Assembly (NCBI GenBank): GCA_027563935.2 | Contig: CM050450.1 | Span: 27,081,439-27,145,438 of the forward strand | Source of the DNA: Costus lasius | Taxonomy: Eukaryota > Streptophyta > Magnoliopsida > Zingiberales > Costaceae | Direction: 5' to 3' | Length of the DNA stretch: 64,000 nucleotides | In this document: piece by piece, positions 10,570 to 21,459 of the stretch | Position numbering within the stretch: the stretch's first letter is position 1 | Layout of the letters: each line of letters starts with the position of its first letter | Position numbers and translations under genes: made by a program | Notes under the pieces: model-generated | The model's input: only the letters and a program-made list of their open reading frames with translations | Databases searched by the model: none | What the model was told of the DNA's origin: nothing

Positions 10570-12247
10570 GCGAGTGCACATGACCCTAGTTTTCAGGGCC
10601 TGCAGAGGTGTACTGTTAGGGACGTCTCATGGAGAAGATGCTTGATGCCACTGGGCATTTACATGAAGATTTGAGGAAAATGGAAATTATATGGAAGAGA
10701 TGGGAAACTTTCTCTACAATAGATTTGGGTATGGAAATGATGGCGGTGATGATGGAGATGGGGGTAATCAGGATGATCCCATGAATGCTACCCCTGCCGA
10801 TGAAGCAACCGAGGAGATAGATTCCGATGGAAACAATTAGAGCTTTGTGAGTATTCATTCTCCTATTCATGTTTCATTCATCTTTATACCTTATTGATGA
10901 TTCATGTTTTAATAGGGAAGGATGACCCGGTCATACTTCTTGTGTCCGGTGCTTGTGGATCCTTGTTTTGATGTTTTGTGATTAATTCAATCTGGTTGTA
11001 CTACAATATCATGATACTCGAGTTTTTGCTACCGATTAGATATGGTTGTATTTTGATATTATGATTTGCATTGATGATATTATTTGACACCGTGTGTAGG
11101 TGCATTCTAATATTTGGCATTGTATAACTTGAAGATAACTTGTTTTTGATATAAACACTATTTTCCTATGATGATATCTGTAATGCTGACACCTTGCGAA
11201 ATCTTGATTGATATATATATTGCTGAATTGATATGCCTATGATGTGTGGTGAAATTCCTTCTATCACCATTGTGATTATCTTTTTGATGATGAATGTCTA
11301 TGTTAATGCCTGTGATTGGAGATAGACCTATTGTGTTGAATTTATTTCTTCAGTATATATCACCCTAATGAAATTTTTCATTGATTGATGCATGAAATTT
11401 TGGATTGATATATTATTTGATGAATGCAATTTAAGAGTGAAATTACTTTCTTGAATAAAATGAGTATATGAGTATGATTTTTCTGAATTGACGTCAATTG
11501 ATTAACCTAGTTGATATTTAATTTATTTTACTATTTATTGGGAAAAAAGATTTCCAAGATCCAATAACAAGAGAGTGACTCCCCTACTTGGCACTGCGTA
11601 AAATTGGTAGTGGTACCGAAGATATGGGTTGAAGTAAGGGGGAGAGAGAAAAGAAAAAGAGAATGACTCCTCTACTTGGCACTATATTAATTTGCAGTGG
11701 TACCAAAGTTAAGAGTTGAAGTCCAAATAAAAAGTATGTATCTATCTAGGTACATTCCATGGAGAGAAATCGTTTGACATAAACTCCGATGTCTCAGGTA
11801 AGATTCTTCCTACTAAAGAGATATGAGTTCTATTACATTGGTTATGTGACCAATGTAGTCTAAATTTGTCATCGAAAAAGGGGTGATAATTGATTTAGAG
11901 AAAGTCAAAAGAGAGAAAGATAGAAAATTTGAGTGGAAAAAGATTTGGAGATCATATTCCTGTAAACAAAAGTATTTTGAATTTAAATTGAAACTTGGGT
12001 GAACTCATGAGATTGAAATTCTGCTTATTATACAAGTTGTGAAATTTTATTTGACTAAGTTGTGGATCTTAAAGATTAAATTCAGAGGATAATATATTTG
12101 TTTGAAATTTTATGTAGCATTTGGTGGAGTTTCTCATAGGCGATTATATTTTAGAAGTTTATTTTTCATGAGAAAGTTTATTCTTCATAATCAGCATTGA
12201 TATCTTTGTTTGCTTGAGAACAAGCAAAGTTTGAGCCTTATGTATTT
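10570..12247 (+). other. 3' non-coding region of element A
   Basis: About 1.7 kb of AT-rich DNA lies without a credible ORF. It holds a direct repeat (11571-11634 and 11659-11722; shared core 'ctacttggcact' and 'agtggtacc') and a purine run GAAAAAGGGG near 11874. The end (gagaacaagcaaagtttgagcc) resembles the usual Athila sequence before the polypurine tract, but the tract itself is eroded. Confidence 0.6.
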
Positions 12248-14103
12248 TGATGACTCAAAAATCTATAGTATATTTTGTATCAATTAATAAGTCTTTTTGA
12301 GTCATATTCATTCTCTTTTGTTTATTTTTATGCCTTATTTGCCAAGTATTTCGGAATCTACACTTTTTCTAGTTTTTGATCAATTTCAGATAAAAAAGCA
12401 TCATTTTAATGGGTTTTCAAGCAATCTGATGGCATAGACGAATCCTAATCATCATGAGGAGATTACACGACGAATTTCAAGCCAATCAGAGTATCCCGCA
12501 AAATTACGGCAGGGCCATAATTTTAATTACGGACCGTGGTTTTACTAGACTTACAGACTAAACCATGGTACTATCGTATTTTATTTCCTCTGCTATAATT
12601 TTAAGAGATTTTTATCTAGAGAAAAATACAGCACTGCCGTAATTAATATTGTGGCCGTAATCTCTTTAAGCCAGATTTGAAGCATGAAAGATAAATCACG
12701 GGACTGCCGTAGTTTTTATTACAGCCCGTAATTCTTCCAAATTTTTCCATAGAAGAAATTATAGCACTGCTGTAATTATCTTCACGGGCCATAATTATAA
12801 CCCAGGCAGCCACGTTTGCCCGAGTCTTCTGGAGTTACTGTAGCCGATTCTTGCAACAATGATTCCGAGAGATTTAGACCACCATTTTGAAAACCGAAAG
12901 AAGGGGAGTGATTTATAAGAAGAGGCGAAGATTTTAGAACAAAAAACCTCAATTTTAATCCATGGTTCAGAGAGAAATCACAAATCTCACCGCCGTCCTA
13001 GGGTTCATCACTAAGAGGTGCACAGACCATCATCGACCGCGAAATTAGCAAGGAAGCTACGCCTGAGGAAGGAGAACACGCACAGAAAGTTTTAGATCAA
13101 AAAGAGTTCAATTGAAGGAGAAACCAAGGAAAACGCGAGCGCTGCCACTATTCATCGCGATCTTTAGAAGAGATTATGAGTTGTAATTTCTCTCACGCAC
13201 AGAAAGTTTCAGATCAAAAAGAGTTCAATCGAAGGAGTAACCTAATTCTTCTTTTATTGATTTTTGATTTTCCTGATCAATGTCTTATTGTAATTCTTCC
13301 ATCATGCTAGCTTAAACACCTTTTTGGGACAGGGGTTGTAATCCCCTTAATTTCTTAATGTCTGGATAATTATTATTTTGTGTGTTGTTCTATAATATGA
13401 TAATTTTACTTAAGTGATTATTGTCTTTGATCTTTTCTAGTTTCAATTATCAGCATGTGTTAGAGTTTTGTAATATGTACTGAAAGGTGATTTGCAAAAC
13501 TTGGAACCCTAAAATTATGTTTTAGGAACTTATGCTAAGAGATTAGGTTTGTTCTTAATTCTTAATTTTAGAAGTATAATTCTTGTTGATAATTTGATCT
13601 AGGAAATATTATTGAGATAGACATGAAAATATGCTAAGAGATTAGGTATTGGATTGTTGGAAACCTTTAAGTAAAACCTGTGAAACTAAGATATGAGAAT
13701 ATTTTGTTTCACTTGAGATATTATGCACGAGAGTGATTTTAAATCTCTTTGTCAAGATTTACTTATTTTTAATATTGAATAATCAGTCGCGAGAGCGAGG
13801 GTTGTTCTATGTAAATTGTTGTCGCGAGAGCGAGACAATTTCTTTATCAGTAAATTTCATCTTTATCATGTTAAGAATAGACTGGCAAACATTTATTTTT
13901 ATCAGTCATTGAAATTAAGGTGGATGAAACCCTTGTCCCAACTTTTCCTCTCTGATAATCTGTAACATAGTCTGATCGTTTGCTTACATTGTATTCGATT
14001 TGCTTAGCTAGTGAGAAAATAATTATTCGGTACTTAACACGTAGGTCCCTGTGGTTCGATATCTTTTATTACTCTGAGTATTCATGCACTTGCGGACATA
14101 ACA
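12248..14103 (+). repeat. 3' LTR of element A (1856 bp)
   Basis: It starts TGATGACTC and ends GGACATAACA, followed by the target duplication CTTAT. It is collinear with 1478-3329 but carries many substitutions and several indels, including an extra copy of an 'acgcacagaaagttt...agatcaaaaagagttcaatcgaaggag' segment near 13195-13237. Its dyad cassette is at about 12503-12800. Confidence 0.92.
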
Positions 14104-14769
14104 CTTATCTGCTAGGACCTGTTGACTGATTTCATCATTACTAGTTGGATCTGTTTCCTGTGCATCTACTATTGAGGTAGGGATTCTATCCTACTTCCTT
14201 TGTTACGGTGTCAACCACATGTATAGTTAGTCATATTCCTGTTGACATAACTTGCTTGTATGAAACGTGGTATGGGTATCAGTATTGCATGCTAGTTGGG
14301 ACATGTAGAGTTACGGTGGTATTTCTGGTAAAATTCTTTTATTCTGATCATGCACCATATAACTTGCTATATCCCTACTTAGCGCCTCCAGCGAACCCCC
14401 CTTTGACTTGCCTCTAGGTTCAGGCACGGCTCCATCTAGAGCACCTTAGATAGATAGTTGGGTGACCACCAGTCTAGCTAGGTTTGAGCTGCATCTATTC
14501 GGTTTGATGATTATTATGTTATATTGTTGTTTGACTTATTGACTGCTGTGCCGGTTGTATTATCAGTTGGGCTCTATTGACCGTTGCGCCGGTCTTGTGT
14601 CTGTTGTCCTATATTATGGATAATTCTATGGCTGGGTTGGCCTTCTGTTATGTTATTATATCTGTTCTGTACCTCTTCGGTTTCGCATTGACTTGTCAGG
14701 TACAGTGTTGTTGCGTGCCAAGGCCGGGATTCTCGATGTGGGTCCCGGGTGGCACTCGGGGGCATAACA

Positions 14770-15265
14770 GTCGCGGAGCATAGCAACTTCAAGGGAACAT
14801 TAGCTCAACCTTTGAAGAGCATTGGAGCATAGCAGGGGCTGATGCACAAAGACGCAGACTATGCAGAAGACTAGGGCACGGGTGAGTCTCAAACCTGAGA
14901 CCTAGGGGTGTGGCAGAGACCTATATGTTTGGGGATGCCGACCCAGCATGCGGGTGTTACTGACTTGTAAAGGAAGGGCGAGCATGATGTACCTCATTCC
15001 CCTTACCCTTGGCGCAACATGTAACCAACCATGCCTTGGACAGTTACCATGTTGTAGCCAAAAATGGCAAAACAACAAAAGTGGTGTTCGTGCATTCTTG
15101 GAAGGGTTGCGCAAATTGGGGGTTAGTGCATTCTTCCATCTTTGGGCAAGAACAATAGAGGCGACTTTCTTCACCTCCATTGCTTGTGGCGAGTAAAGGA
15201 GGACCTTCTTCCATTAGAGGGGTGCGGCTTCTTGAGGAGAAAAGGGGCTTGAGTCTTGAAGAACA
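14770..15265. other. Unassigned, G+C-moderate DNA between the chromovirus LTR and the TRIM
   Basis: There is no coding region I can defend; the overlapping ORFs on both strands (14902-15331) are mutually antisense and unlike known proteins. The texture suggests old LTR sequence. Confidence 0.3.
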
Positions 15266-15770
15266 TGTTATGACCTGCTTAGTAAGCAAACTATTTATTA
15301 ACTTGGTAAACCGATTTGCACCGTGGCCCAATTTATTAAAATGCTTAAGCCCAAGTTAACAATAGCAAGCCCACTAAGCTTTATATATCATATAATTTAT
15401 TCTCCCACTTCCAATGTGGGGCTAGACTCGGGGTATTACAATCTCCCCCACTTAAGACTTGACATCCTCGTCAAGCCCACCATTCCTTAGTCGACAGCAT
15501 GTGAGGTCAGCCCAATGGTGGCTCCACCATTCTCGGTAGCCCTTTCCTATTTGCCTCTCACTATGCTTAGGACTAAGTTTTGCTCTGATACCATTTGTTA
15601 TGACCCGCTTAGTAAGCAAACTATTTATTAACTTAATGAACTGATTAGCAATGTGGCCCAATTTATTAAAATGCTTAAGCCCAAGTTAACAATAGCAAGC
15701 CCACTAAGCCTTATATACCATATAATCTATTCTCCCACTTCCAATGTGGGGCTAAACTCGGGGTATTACA
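15266..15770 (-). mobile_element. TRIM (terminal-repeat retrotransposon in miniature), 505 bp
   Basis: Two direct repeats, 15266-15440 (175 bp) and 15597-15770 (174 bp), each starting TGTTATGACC and ending GGGGTATTACA on the + strand, enclose 156 bp. Read on the minus strand, the LTR starts TGTAATACCCC. The internal part begins with a primer site TGGTATCAGAGC (15583-15594, initiator-Met tRNA type) and ends with the polypurine tract CTTAAGTGGGGGAGAT (15441-15456). The flanks GAACA and TAACA agree in 4 of 5 positions, a probable decayed target duplication. There is no coding capacity, so it must have moved with proteins from another element. No 5S rRNA-like promoter of the Cassandra type is visible. 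Confidence 0.9.
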
Positions 15771-17139
15771 TAACACAAGGGAGGTCTCGGTTACTTGTTG
15801 GGTTCTTCTAGGAGCTTTTTTGGCCATCTTTTTCAGTGACGGCGGGTTTTCCAGCGAGGGTTGGTTCTTGTACATCATTGTAAAAGGGGTCACATTGATC
15901 TCTAGAGGTACTTTTATAGCATTGAGTGTGTGTTATAATTGTATGAATGTTGTCTCTATAAAGCGGCTTGAGTCCGATAGTTTTGAGGTTTTGTGTATCC
16001 TTAGCTCACATTGAGTTAAGAGTATTTTCCTCATTATGTGGTTTTGTGGACTTGCGCCCTTACTGTGTTTTCTGTCTGCCTTGCGCTTGCACTGTGATAG
16101 GCGCATAGTCATTGTGTAGTTGTGGATATTGGATGCATTTGTCTAGTGCATCCTTGCTCTAGGTTTTGGAGCATAGGTAGTGTGCACCCGTGCAGTGGTT
16201 TCTCGTGTGCGCCTTGCATAAGTATAGTACAAGGTACTATTTTGCATAGGGCGCTTGCCAACGAGTATGCAACGAGGTTGTGGATGCACGCTAAACCCAA
16301 TCTGTTGCTCGGGGCACTTGTATTGCAAAGCACAGGGGCTTGCGCAAGTCGTACTTGGTGGACAACAACTTGGCGCAAGGTAACTTGGCACGGCACAGGG
16401 TTTCTCTCGGGGGCACATACATTCCTATTTGGGGTACACACATTCCATCAGGGCGCGTTGGTTTCTTGGGGTTCCGCATATTGGCGCATATTGGGGTTTA
16501 GGCTAACAAGTTTACACAACTTGTGCTATCACACCCAGAGTTTTCCATAGTGAAAAATTGGGGCATGACACTAGGCCATGACACTAGTCACAGCCATGAT
16601 TTTGTTCACTAGAGGTGAACTGAGTCGAGTTTTACCAAGTTTTTGCTTCCACTCTAAAAATAGTAAACTCCAAACTCTATATAGAAGCATCCTATCCCTA
16701 CTAAGGTGTCAAAAATCTATTCCTAGACCCTAGGTGGTAGCTATAAGGAAGAATACATGTTGAATTATGGGTGTCAAGAGCAAAAGAAGAAGAAGAGAAG
16801 CAATATACACATCAATGAAGAAAGGAGCAACAATTTTATGATGTTCACAAATATGTTCTTAGTGTAAACTCCTTGTCATGATGAGGGTGTAGCTCATTGT
16901 GTACTTTTATAATTTGATACTTTATATTTGAATTTAATCATTGTTAATTTAAATATAATGTGCTTAATCTGATGTAATATTTTGACTAAATATCTATATG
17001 CCCTTGGAAAATTGTTAGAAGTATGGCGAGGTGAATTACAATGTTGAAAAACCTATATTTGAACTTATGGGGTAAGATTACGAAAGTAACTCTAGATCCT
17101 TCTAGGGATTCATAATTTATCATAGAACTTAATAGATTT
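15771..17139. other. Unassigned LTR-like and AT-rich DNA
   Basis: From 15771 to about 16570 the DNA is G+T-rich with antisense ORF pairs near 16109-16550 that resemble no protein family; it ends with an LTR-terminus-like TTGGGGCATGACA near 16556-16569. From 16570 to 17139 it is AT-rich with no ORF or repeat I can name. Confidence 0.3.
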
Positions 17140-17526
17140 ATTTATGTTGGCAAGCCACAAGAGTAGGAGATCAATTTAAGTAAACATTGGGTTGGGCTAT
17201 TGAGAGAGGACAACATGTGGCTTAGGATAAATTCTCTTTAACACTATTAAATTCTATAAAATGGAGAACTAATTTGTATCATCATAAAAGACCAATGTGG
17301 TGAACCCGAAGTCATAAGCTTAATTAAATTCCTTTTTCTTCTTTTTCCACATCTCTCATGCTTTTGAATCATTGATCATGTGATTTCTAGTAGCACCCAT
17401 GCAAACCTCATGATTTGATTCGCCTAACTTGTGAAATCACAATTAGTTGGTACTTTTTGACTCAATGTTTATGGGATTGATACTTATTTTATTAGTTTGA
17501 TAGAGTCGTGCACTTATGGCCACATC
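17140..17526 (+). repeat. Old LTR fragment related to the LTRs of element B
   Basis: The order of words matches the last part of both B LTRs: 'ggcaagccacaagagtaggag', 'aaacattgggtt', 'ggtactttttgactc', 'tatgggattgatac', ending 'gcacttatggccacatca'. It is more diverged than either B LTR and has no primer site after it, so it is probably a truncated or solo copy of the same family. Confidence 0.55.
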
Positions 17527-17571
17527 ATGTGCTGAAACCCAAAATCCTAAATCTTCATTTTATTGTTTTCT

Positions 17572-17667
17572 CCTAGACTACGGTTATTGATACTTCACTC
17601 TAGTTGTTAGTTCAATCACCTAGACTACAATTATTGATACTTTACTCTAGTTGTTAGTTCAATCACC
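17572..17667 (+). repeat. Tandem duplication, two units of about 47 bp
   Basis: The unit starting CCTAGACTACGGTTATTG at 17572 is repeated at 17619 with only a few changes. Confidence 0.85.
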
Positions 17668-18000
17668 TAATTTGGTATGCCTATATCTTGAAATTGTGAT
17701 ACATTTGCACTTGACTGTAGGGTCAAGAATGGATATGTTGAATTAATGCAATACAATCGTTTCAAATTCACCTTATAAATAATAAGACTTTTTATTTAGT
17801 GGGTCCTAGCTTCCAATGAATGCAATCATTTATCATTAATTACCACTAAATATTTTATGGTATATTTGATTAAGAGATCTATATATATAACAAAATAAAT
17901 ACAAATGATTGAAAGAATAATCTAATTCATAACACCGTGCCATGAAGTAGCTTACAACTTGGTACAAGAGTATTTCTTCTGAATGTGGTTTAGTGGATTT

Positions 18001-18391
18001 GAAATTTAATTGATATCTAACTTTTAGAAGACTTGTACAGGTTTGGATTTGACTGAAATCATGCCTTTTGAGGGCTTGTGGATATTTAGAGTAAGTAAAT
18101 ATCCTACCTTTTGAGGGTTTGTGGATATCTAGACTTGAAGAATATCCTATCTTTTTTGAAGGCTTGTGGATATCTGGATTCGATGAATATCTTACCTTTT
18201 AAGGGCTTGTGGATATCTAGACTTGAAGAATATCTTATATTGTTGAGGGCTTGTGGATATTTGGAATTTGATGAATATCTTGCCTTTTGAGAGCTTGTGA
18301 ATATTTAAATTTGGTTGATACCCGATTTGTAGAAGATTTGTTGATGTTTGGATTTGATTGACATCTTGCCTTTTGAGAGCTTGTGGCTATC
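18001..18391 (+). repeat. Degenerate minisatellite, about 43-bp unit, left part
   Basis: About eight to nine units share 'ttttgagggcttgtggatat' followed by 'ctagacttgaagaatatcctacc' variants. The array stops exactly at the 5' end of element B and resumes after its 3' LTR at 27358, so it was one array before B inserted. Confidence 0.85.
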
Positions 18392-18888
18392 TAATATCTC
18401 TTATTTATATAGGATTCTCAATATGATTTTATTGTCAATTTAATCCCCATTGCTTGGCTTTTACATTTAATTAAGCTTGATTTCTTGTAATCTATTTGGA
18501 ATCTATGCCTTTTCTTTTTCTTGTGACATTTTAGGATAATTGAGCTAAAGTAGGACAAATCTGAAAAATCCAACACCACTAAAGAATTCCTGATGCCTAG
18601 ATGAAGCTTCTTAGCAAAATTTGGAGTCTGCAACAAAATCGCACACGACTCGTGATTCTGATCACAGGTGTGATTCTGCCTAGCTAAGTCCGAGAATCTA
18701 CTGAGAAGATCACACCCCTATTTCTTATTGCGCCTATGATTCTGGCAAGCAGAAATGAACAGAAAGAATCACAAATGGCTTGGGATCCGATTTGCACCCG
18801 CGATTTCTATTTGCCTTAGACAGATGATTTTACTAGTTTTAACCTCGTTAGGGTTTTTTGAAGAGTAATTAAAAGGGGCAACTAAGGA

Positions 18889-19119
18889 AACAAACTAAGT
18901 GGAGGTCTGAACCGACTGATGTTGAAGAATCAGCGGATGAGTTGTGCTTAGGGGAGAAATTCCACTTGAACCCAGAGCTAGCTGGTTCTCCTCGAAATGC
19001 GTTGAGGCACAGCAGTTGATCGAACATCTAGGGGTAAAGCACTATTTCGATGCAAGCCGCGAGAGCGGTACCAAATTGAGGTTGGCTAGTGAGACGATGG
19101 GGGATAAGCTTCATCGTCC
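18889..19119 (+). pseudogene. rrn23: Nuclear plastid DNA insertion: fragment of plastid 23S rRNA
   Basis: The segment contains runs I recognise from the plastid large-subunit rRNA: AACCGACTGATGTTGAAGAA, TCAGCGGATGAGTTGTG, GAGCTAGCTGGTTCTCC, GAAATGCGTTGAGGC, ACATCTAGGGGTAAAGCAC, GCCGCGAGAGCGGTACCAAAT and GAGACGATGGGGGATAAGCT. Compared with remembered plastid 23S, some 45-50 bases are missing between the 'ccaaattgagg' and 'ttggctagtgagacg' parts, and there are scattered changes, many C-to-T. It is absent from the other LTR of element B, so it entered after B. It is far too short to be a functional rRNA gene. Edges are set by comparison with the 3' LTR and are good to a few bases. Confidence 0.9.
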
Positions 19120-19614
19120 ACTAATGTGGAGGCATGTTTAAAAGAGGGTTTTCAACCTAAAATAGGGGGAGGTGGCTTCTATAAGGAGATAGGCGACAAC
19201 ATCATCTTCGACGAAGAAGACTTCGTTTGGGAGCTTGCTTTCATTCTACGAAGGATTTCTATCCATTGGACATTATCTCCTACACCTGTACTTGCTTGGG
19301 GAAGTTTTTATCTTGATCTTCCAATAATTTTCATAGTGATTTGATTGTATAAATGCTTCTTGAGCTTGCACATGAACATTGATATGGAAATCCTAGGCTG
19401 AGTTGATTAGGGATATGGGGAAAGCTTGTTGTTGGTTCTTTTGCATTGAAAGAATCTTTCTATTATATGTTGTGAACACTAGTTGAGTTTATTCAATCTT
19501 TGTTGCACTCATTGCTTGTATGATTCTTGCCAAGTTGTGCATGATCCTAGGCATTGTGAATAGGACCGAAAGGCTATTCGCAATTTTGGAAAGCCATATA
19601 TTAAACAAATAAAT

Positions 19615-20400
19615 TGATGATACTAAAATTCATAGTATATTTTGTGTCATTTCATTGGTCTTTTTGTGTCATATTTATGTTCTTTTGCTTGTTTTTAAGC
19701 CTTATTTGTCAAATATTGCAGAATCTACATCATTTCTTATTTTTCATCATTTTCAAGTAAAAAGTGCCATATTTTAATGGATTTTGGAAGATTTGAGCAC
19801 ATTAATGGATTCCAGACGTCGAAACGAAGCTACCCGTCAATTTTTATGCAAATCGAAGCAAGTTTGAAAAATTATGGCAGTACTGTAATAAATATTATGG
19901 TATCATAATTTCTGCCCTAAAAAGCACAGAAGCTAAATTATGGCAGTGCCATAATAAATATTATGGTACCATAATTTCTGCTCAGAATTCACAGAAGAAA
20001 TTACGGCACTACCGTAATAAAAATCATGGTACCGTAATTTTGACCCAATTGCCCGATTCTTCTGCTGGAAACTTCAAAAGACGATATCTCGAGATTTAGG
20101 GCACCAAATTGAAATCGGAAAGAAGCTACGGACCCGTCTCAACGAGGAGAAGAGAAAGAGAGTGAAAGCCCTAATTTTTATCCAGAGTCCAGAGAGAAAT
20201 CGAGGGAGGCATCCTTAGGGTTTGGCCTCGCGCCGAGAGGCGTAGAGGCCACCTCAATCAGCGATTTTCACAAGGAAGCTTCATATGGATGAAGAAAAGG
20301 ATACCCTAGAAGTTTCAGAGCGAAAGAAGATCAATCGGAGGAGGAATCAACAAAAGAGCGGGCGCCGGCACTGTTCACTCGCAAAATTACGGGCTGTAAT
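19615..20400 (+). mobile_element. Truncated Athila-like LTR inserted with a 29-bp direct duplication
   Basis: It starts precisely at an LTR terminus (TGATGATACTAAAATTCATAG, cf. LTR A) and runs through a dyad cassette (19872-20042) to 'attacgggctgtaat', equivalent to about position 2430 of LTR A, where it stops. It is flanked by 'ttggaaagccatatatt...' copies at 19586-19614 and 20401-20429 that differ at one position. The B 3' LTR shows the single uninterrupted site near 26904. Confidence 0.82.
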
Positions 20401-20865
20401 TTGGAAAGCCATATATTGAACAAATAAATCAACCACAAAAGTAGGGCCGATTCATTTGAAGGAAGTATCCTATCCATCCTTTGCACATTGGGTTTGTTTC
20501 AAAGTGACAAGCCACAAAAGTAGAAGGCTATTTCAAATAAACATAGGGTTAATGGGGGTAACTTGTACCGTTCGACGGATTCCTTTAAACTAGTTAGGTT
20601 GATAAGATTGATAGTAGATTATCCTTGCACTTTGCCATTCCATGGTGACCCATCTCCCTTTTCCATCATTGCTTAGCTTCTACCTCAGAGTTGTTAGTTG
20701 CCATCATTTGCATTACCTGCTCAAGTCAGTAGTTAGAATTACTCCAATCACTTATATCTATCTAGCTAGCGAGACTTAAATCAGTTGGTATTTGACTATT
20801 TGTCTCTATGGGATCAATAATTTACTATTTCGATAGCCTATGCCCTTACAGGACCTATCAAGTTT

Positions 20866-20885
20866 TTGGCGCCATTGCTAGAGAC
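20866..20885 (+). other. Decayed primer-binding site of element B
   Basis: TTGGCGCCATTGCTAGAGAC lies directly after the 5' LTR. It differs from the element A site (TTGGCGCCGTTGCCGGGGAC) at three positions, consistent with age. Confidence 0.75.
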
Positions 20886-21116
20886 AAATTGTGCCAATAT
20901 TGACAAGATTAAAAGATCACTAGACAAGATATTTTTATTTTGCATTCCCTTTAGTATTTTAGTTTTCTTTTTAGATATAATCTTGCTTCTTTTCAATTTG
21001 CAACTCACTTACATACTTTGGGCTACTTGATTTCTATATTTATCAATTTGGTTTATGCCCAGGACTTCACGAACTATACAACTTGCTTGAAATGATCATG
21101 AAATTGAGAGAACATT

Positions 21117-21401
21117 TTGTATCAAAGGAAGCTTAAGTCTATTCAAGGTTCAGAGTCCTCAAAACCAGAACAAATGGAGGATCATCGATCACTAAGGGAC
21201 TTTGCAGCTCTGAACGTTCAAGGACTTCATTTGAGAATCGCACGTCCCCCGATAGAAGCGAATACCTTCTATTGTATTTCTCACATCAGCCTCAAACACT
21301 ATTTCAAAGTTAATGAGCAGTGCCTCAAGTACTATTTATCACATCAGCCTATTGTGTGGGGAGTTACCATGAATCTCTTTGATCCTCACATATTGGCATG
21401 A
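21117..21401 (+). pseudogene. Gag N-terminal remnant of element B
   Basis: About 50 residues are recognisable as the start of an Athila-type gag: RSLRDFAALNVQGLHLRIAR followed by PPIEANTF, aligned with RSLRDYAAPNPQGIHSSIAR of element A. After that the frame continues into unrelated sequence (LKHYFKVNEQCLKYY...) where gag would normally continue. The rest of gag and all of pol are deleted, because the post-pol hairpin follows only 40 bases after the end of this frame. Confidence 0.75.
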
Positions 21402-21441
21402 TACGAGCTATGGTCAAGCTAATAACACTAAATTAGCTCTT

Positions 21442-21459
21442 CTTGGGAGGAAACCCAAG
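21442..21459 (+). other. Post-pol hairpin in element B
   Basis: CTTGGGAGGAAACCCAAG is the counterpart of the element A hairpin, preceded by the same 'ctaaattagctcttc' context. Confidence 0.75.

Larger units (their letters stand above)
1478..14103 (+). mobile_element. Complete Athila-like Ty3/gypsy element 'A' (12.6 kb)
   Basis: Two related LTRs (1478-3329 and 12248-14103) bound the element, flanked by the 5-bp direct duplication CTTAT at 1473-1477 and 14104-14108. Order: 5' LTR, primer site, gag, protease, RT start, integrase end, hairpin, dyad-repeat block, Athila-type third ORF, long AT-rich 3' region, 3' LTR. The third ORF and primer site place it in the Athila lineage. The LTRs differ by many substitutions and indels (for example about 12 bases near 2937 are missing in the 3' copy), so the insertion is old. 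The coding region has a large internal deletion, stops and frameshifts, and a nested solo LTR; it cannot encode its own transposition proteins. Confidence 0.92.
537..14769 (+). mobile_element. 3' LTR of the chromovirus-like element, split by Athila-like element A
   Basis: The LTR begins TGTTATG at 537 and ends CATAACA at 14769, a perfect short inverted terminus. Its two halves, 537-1477 and 14109-14769, are separated by element A and the 5-bp duplication CTTAT. Joined, the LTR is about 1.6 kb. The ORFs in this stretch (for example 624-842 and 14577-14783) are chance openings in LTR DNA. The matching 5' LTR is outside the window, so its own target duplication cannot be checked. A B-box-like GGGATTCGAACTC occurs near 1154. 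Confidence 0.75.
18392..20860 (+). repeat. 5' LTR of element B, carrying two insertions
   Basis: It is collinear with the 3' LTR over 18392-18888, 19120-19614 and 20430-20860. The extra DNA is a plastid 23S rRNA fragment (18889-19119) and a truncated foreign LTR (19615-20400) flanked by a 29-bp duplication. At about 18634-18800 it holds a dyad-rich block with a different theme from element A (AATCGCAC and GTGATTCTG words). Confidence 0.88.

Noticed and set aside
11871..11884. Polypurine tract and LTR start (GAAAAAGGGGTGATAA)
   Set aside because: The LTR edge is fixed at 12248 by LTR homology and the CTTAT duplication; this run is about 370 bp too far upstream.
15266..15770. Cassandra-type TRIM with 5S rRNA promoter
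   Set aside because: No 5S-like box is visible in the 175-bp LTR.
16109..16550. Antisense ORF pair of 142 and 110 residues
   Set aside because: Cys/His-rich by composition only, no ordered motif, mutually overlapping; probably old LTR DNA.
18889..19119. Functional rRNA gene
   Set aside because: Only about 230 bases of a roughly 2.8-kb gene, internally deleted, and inserted in an LTR.
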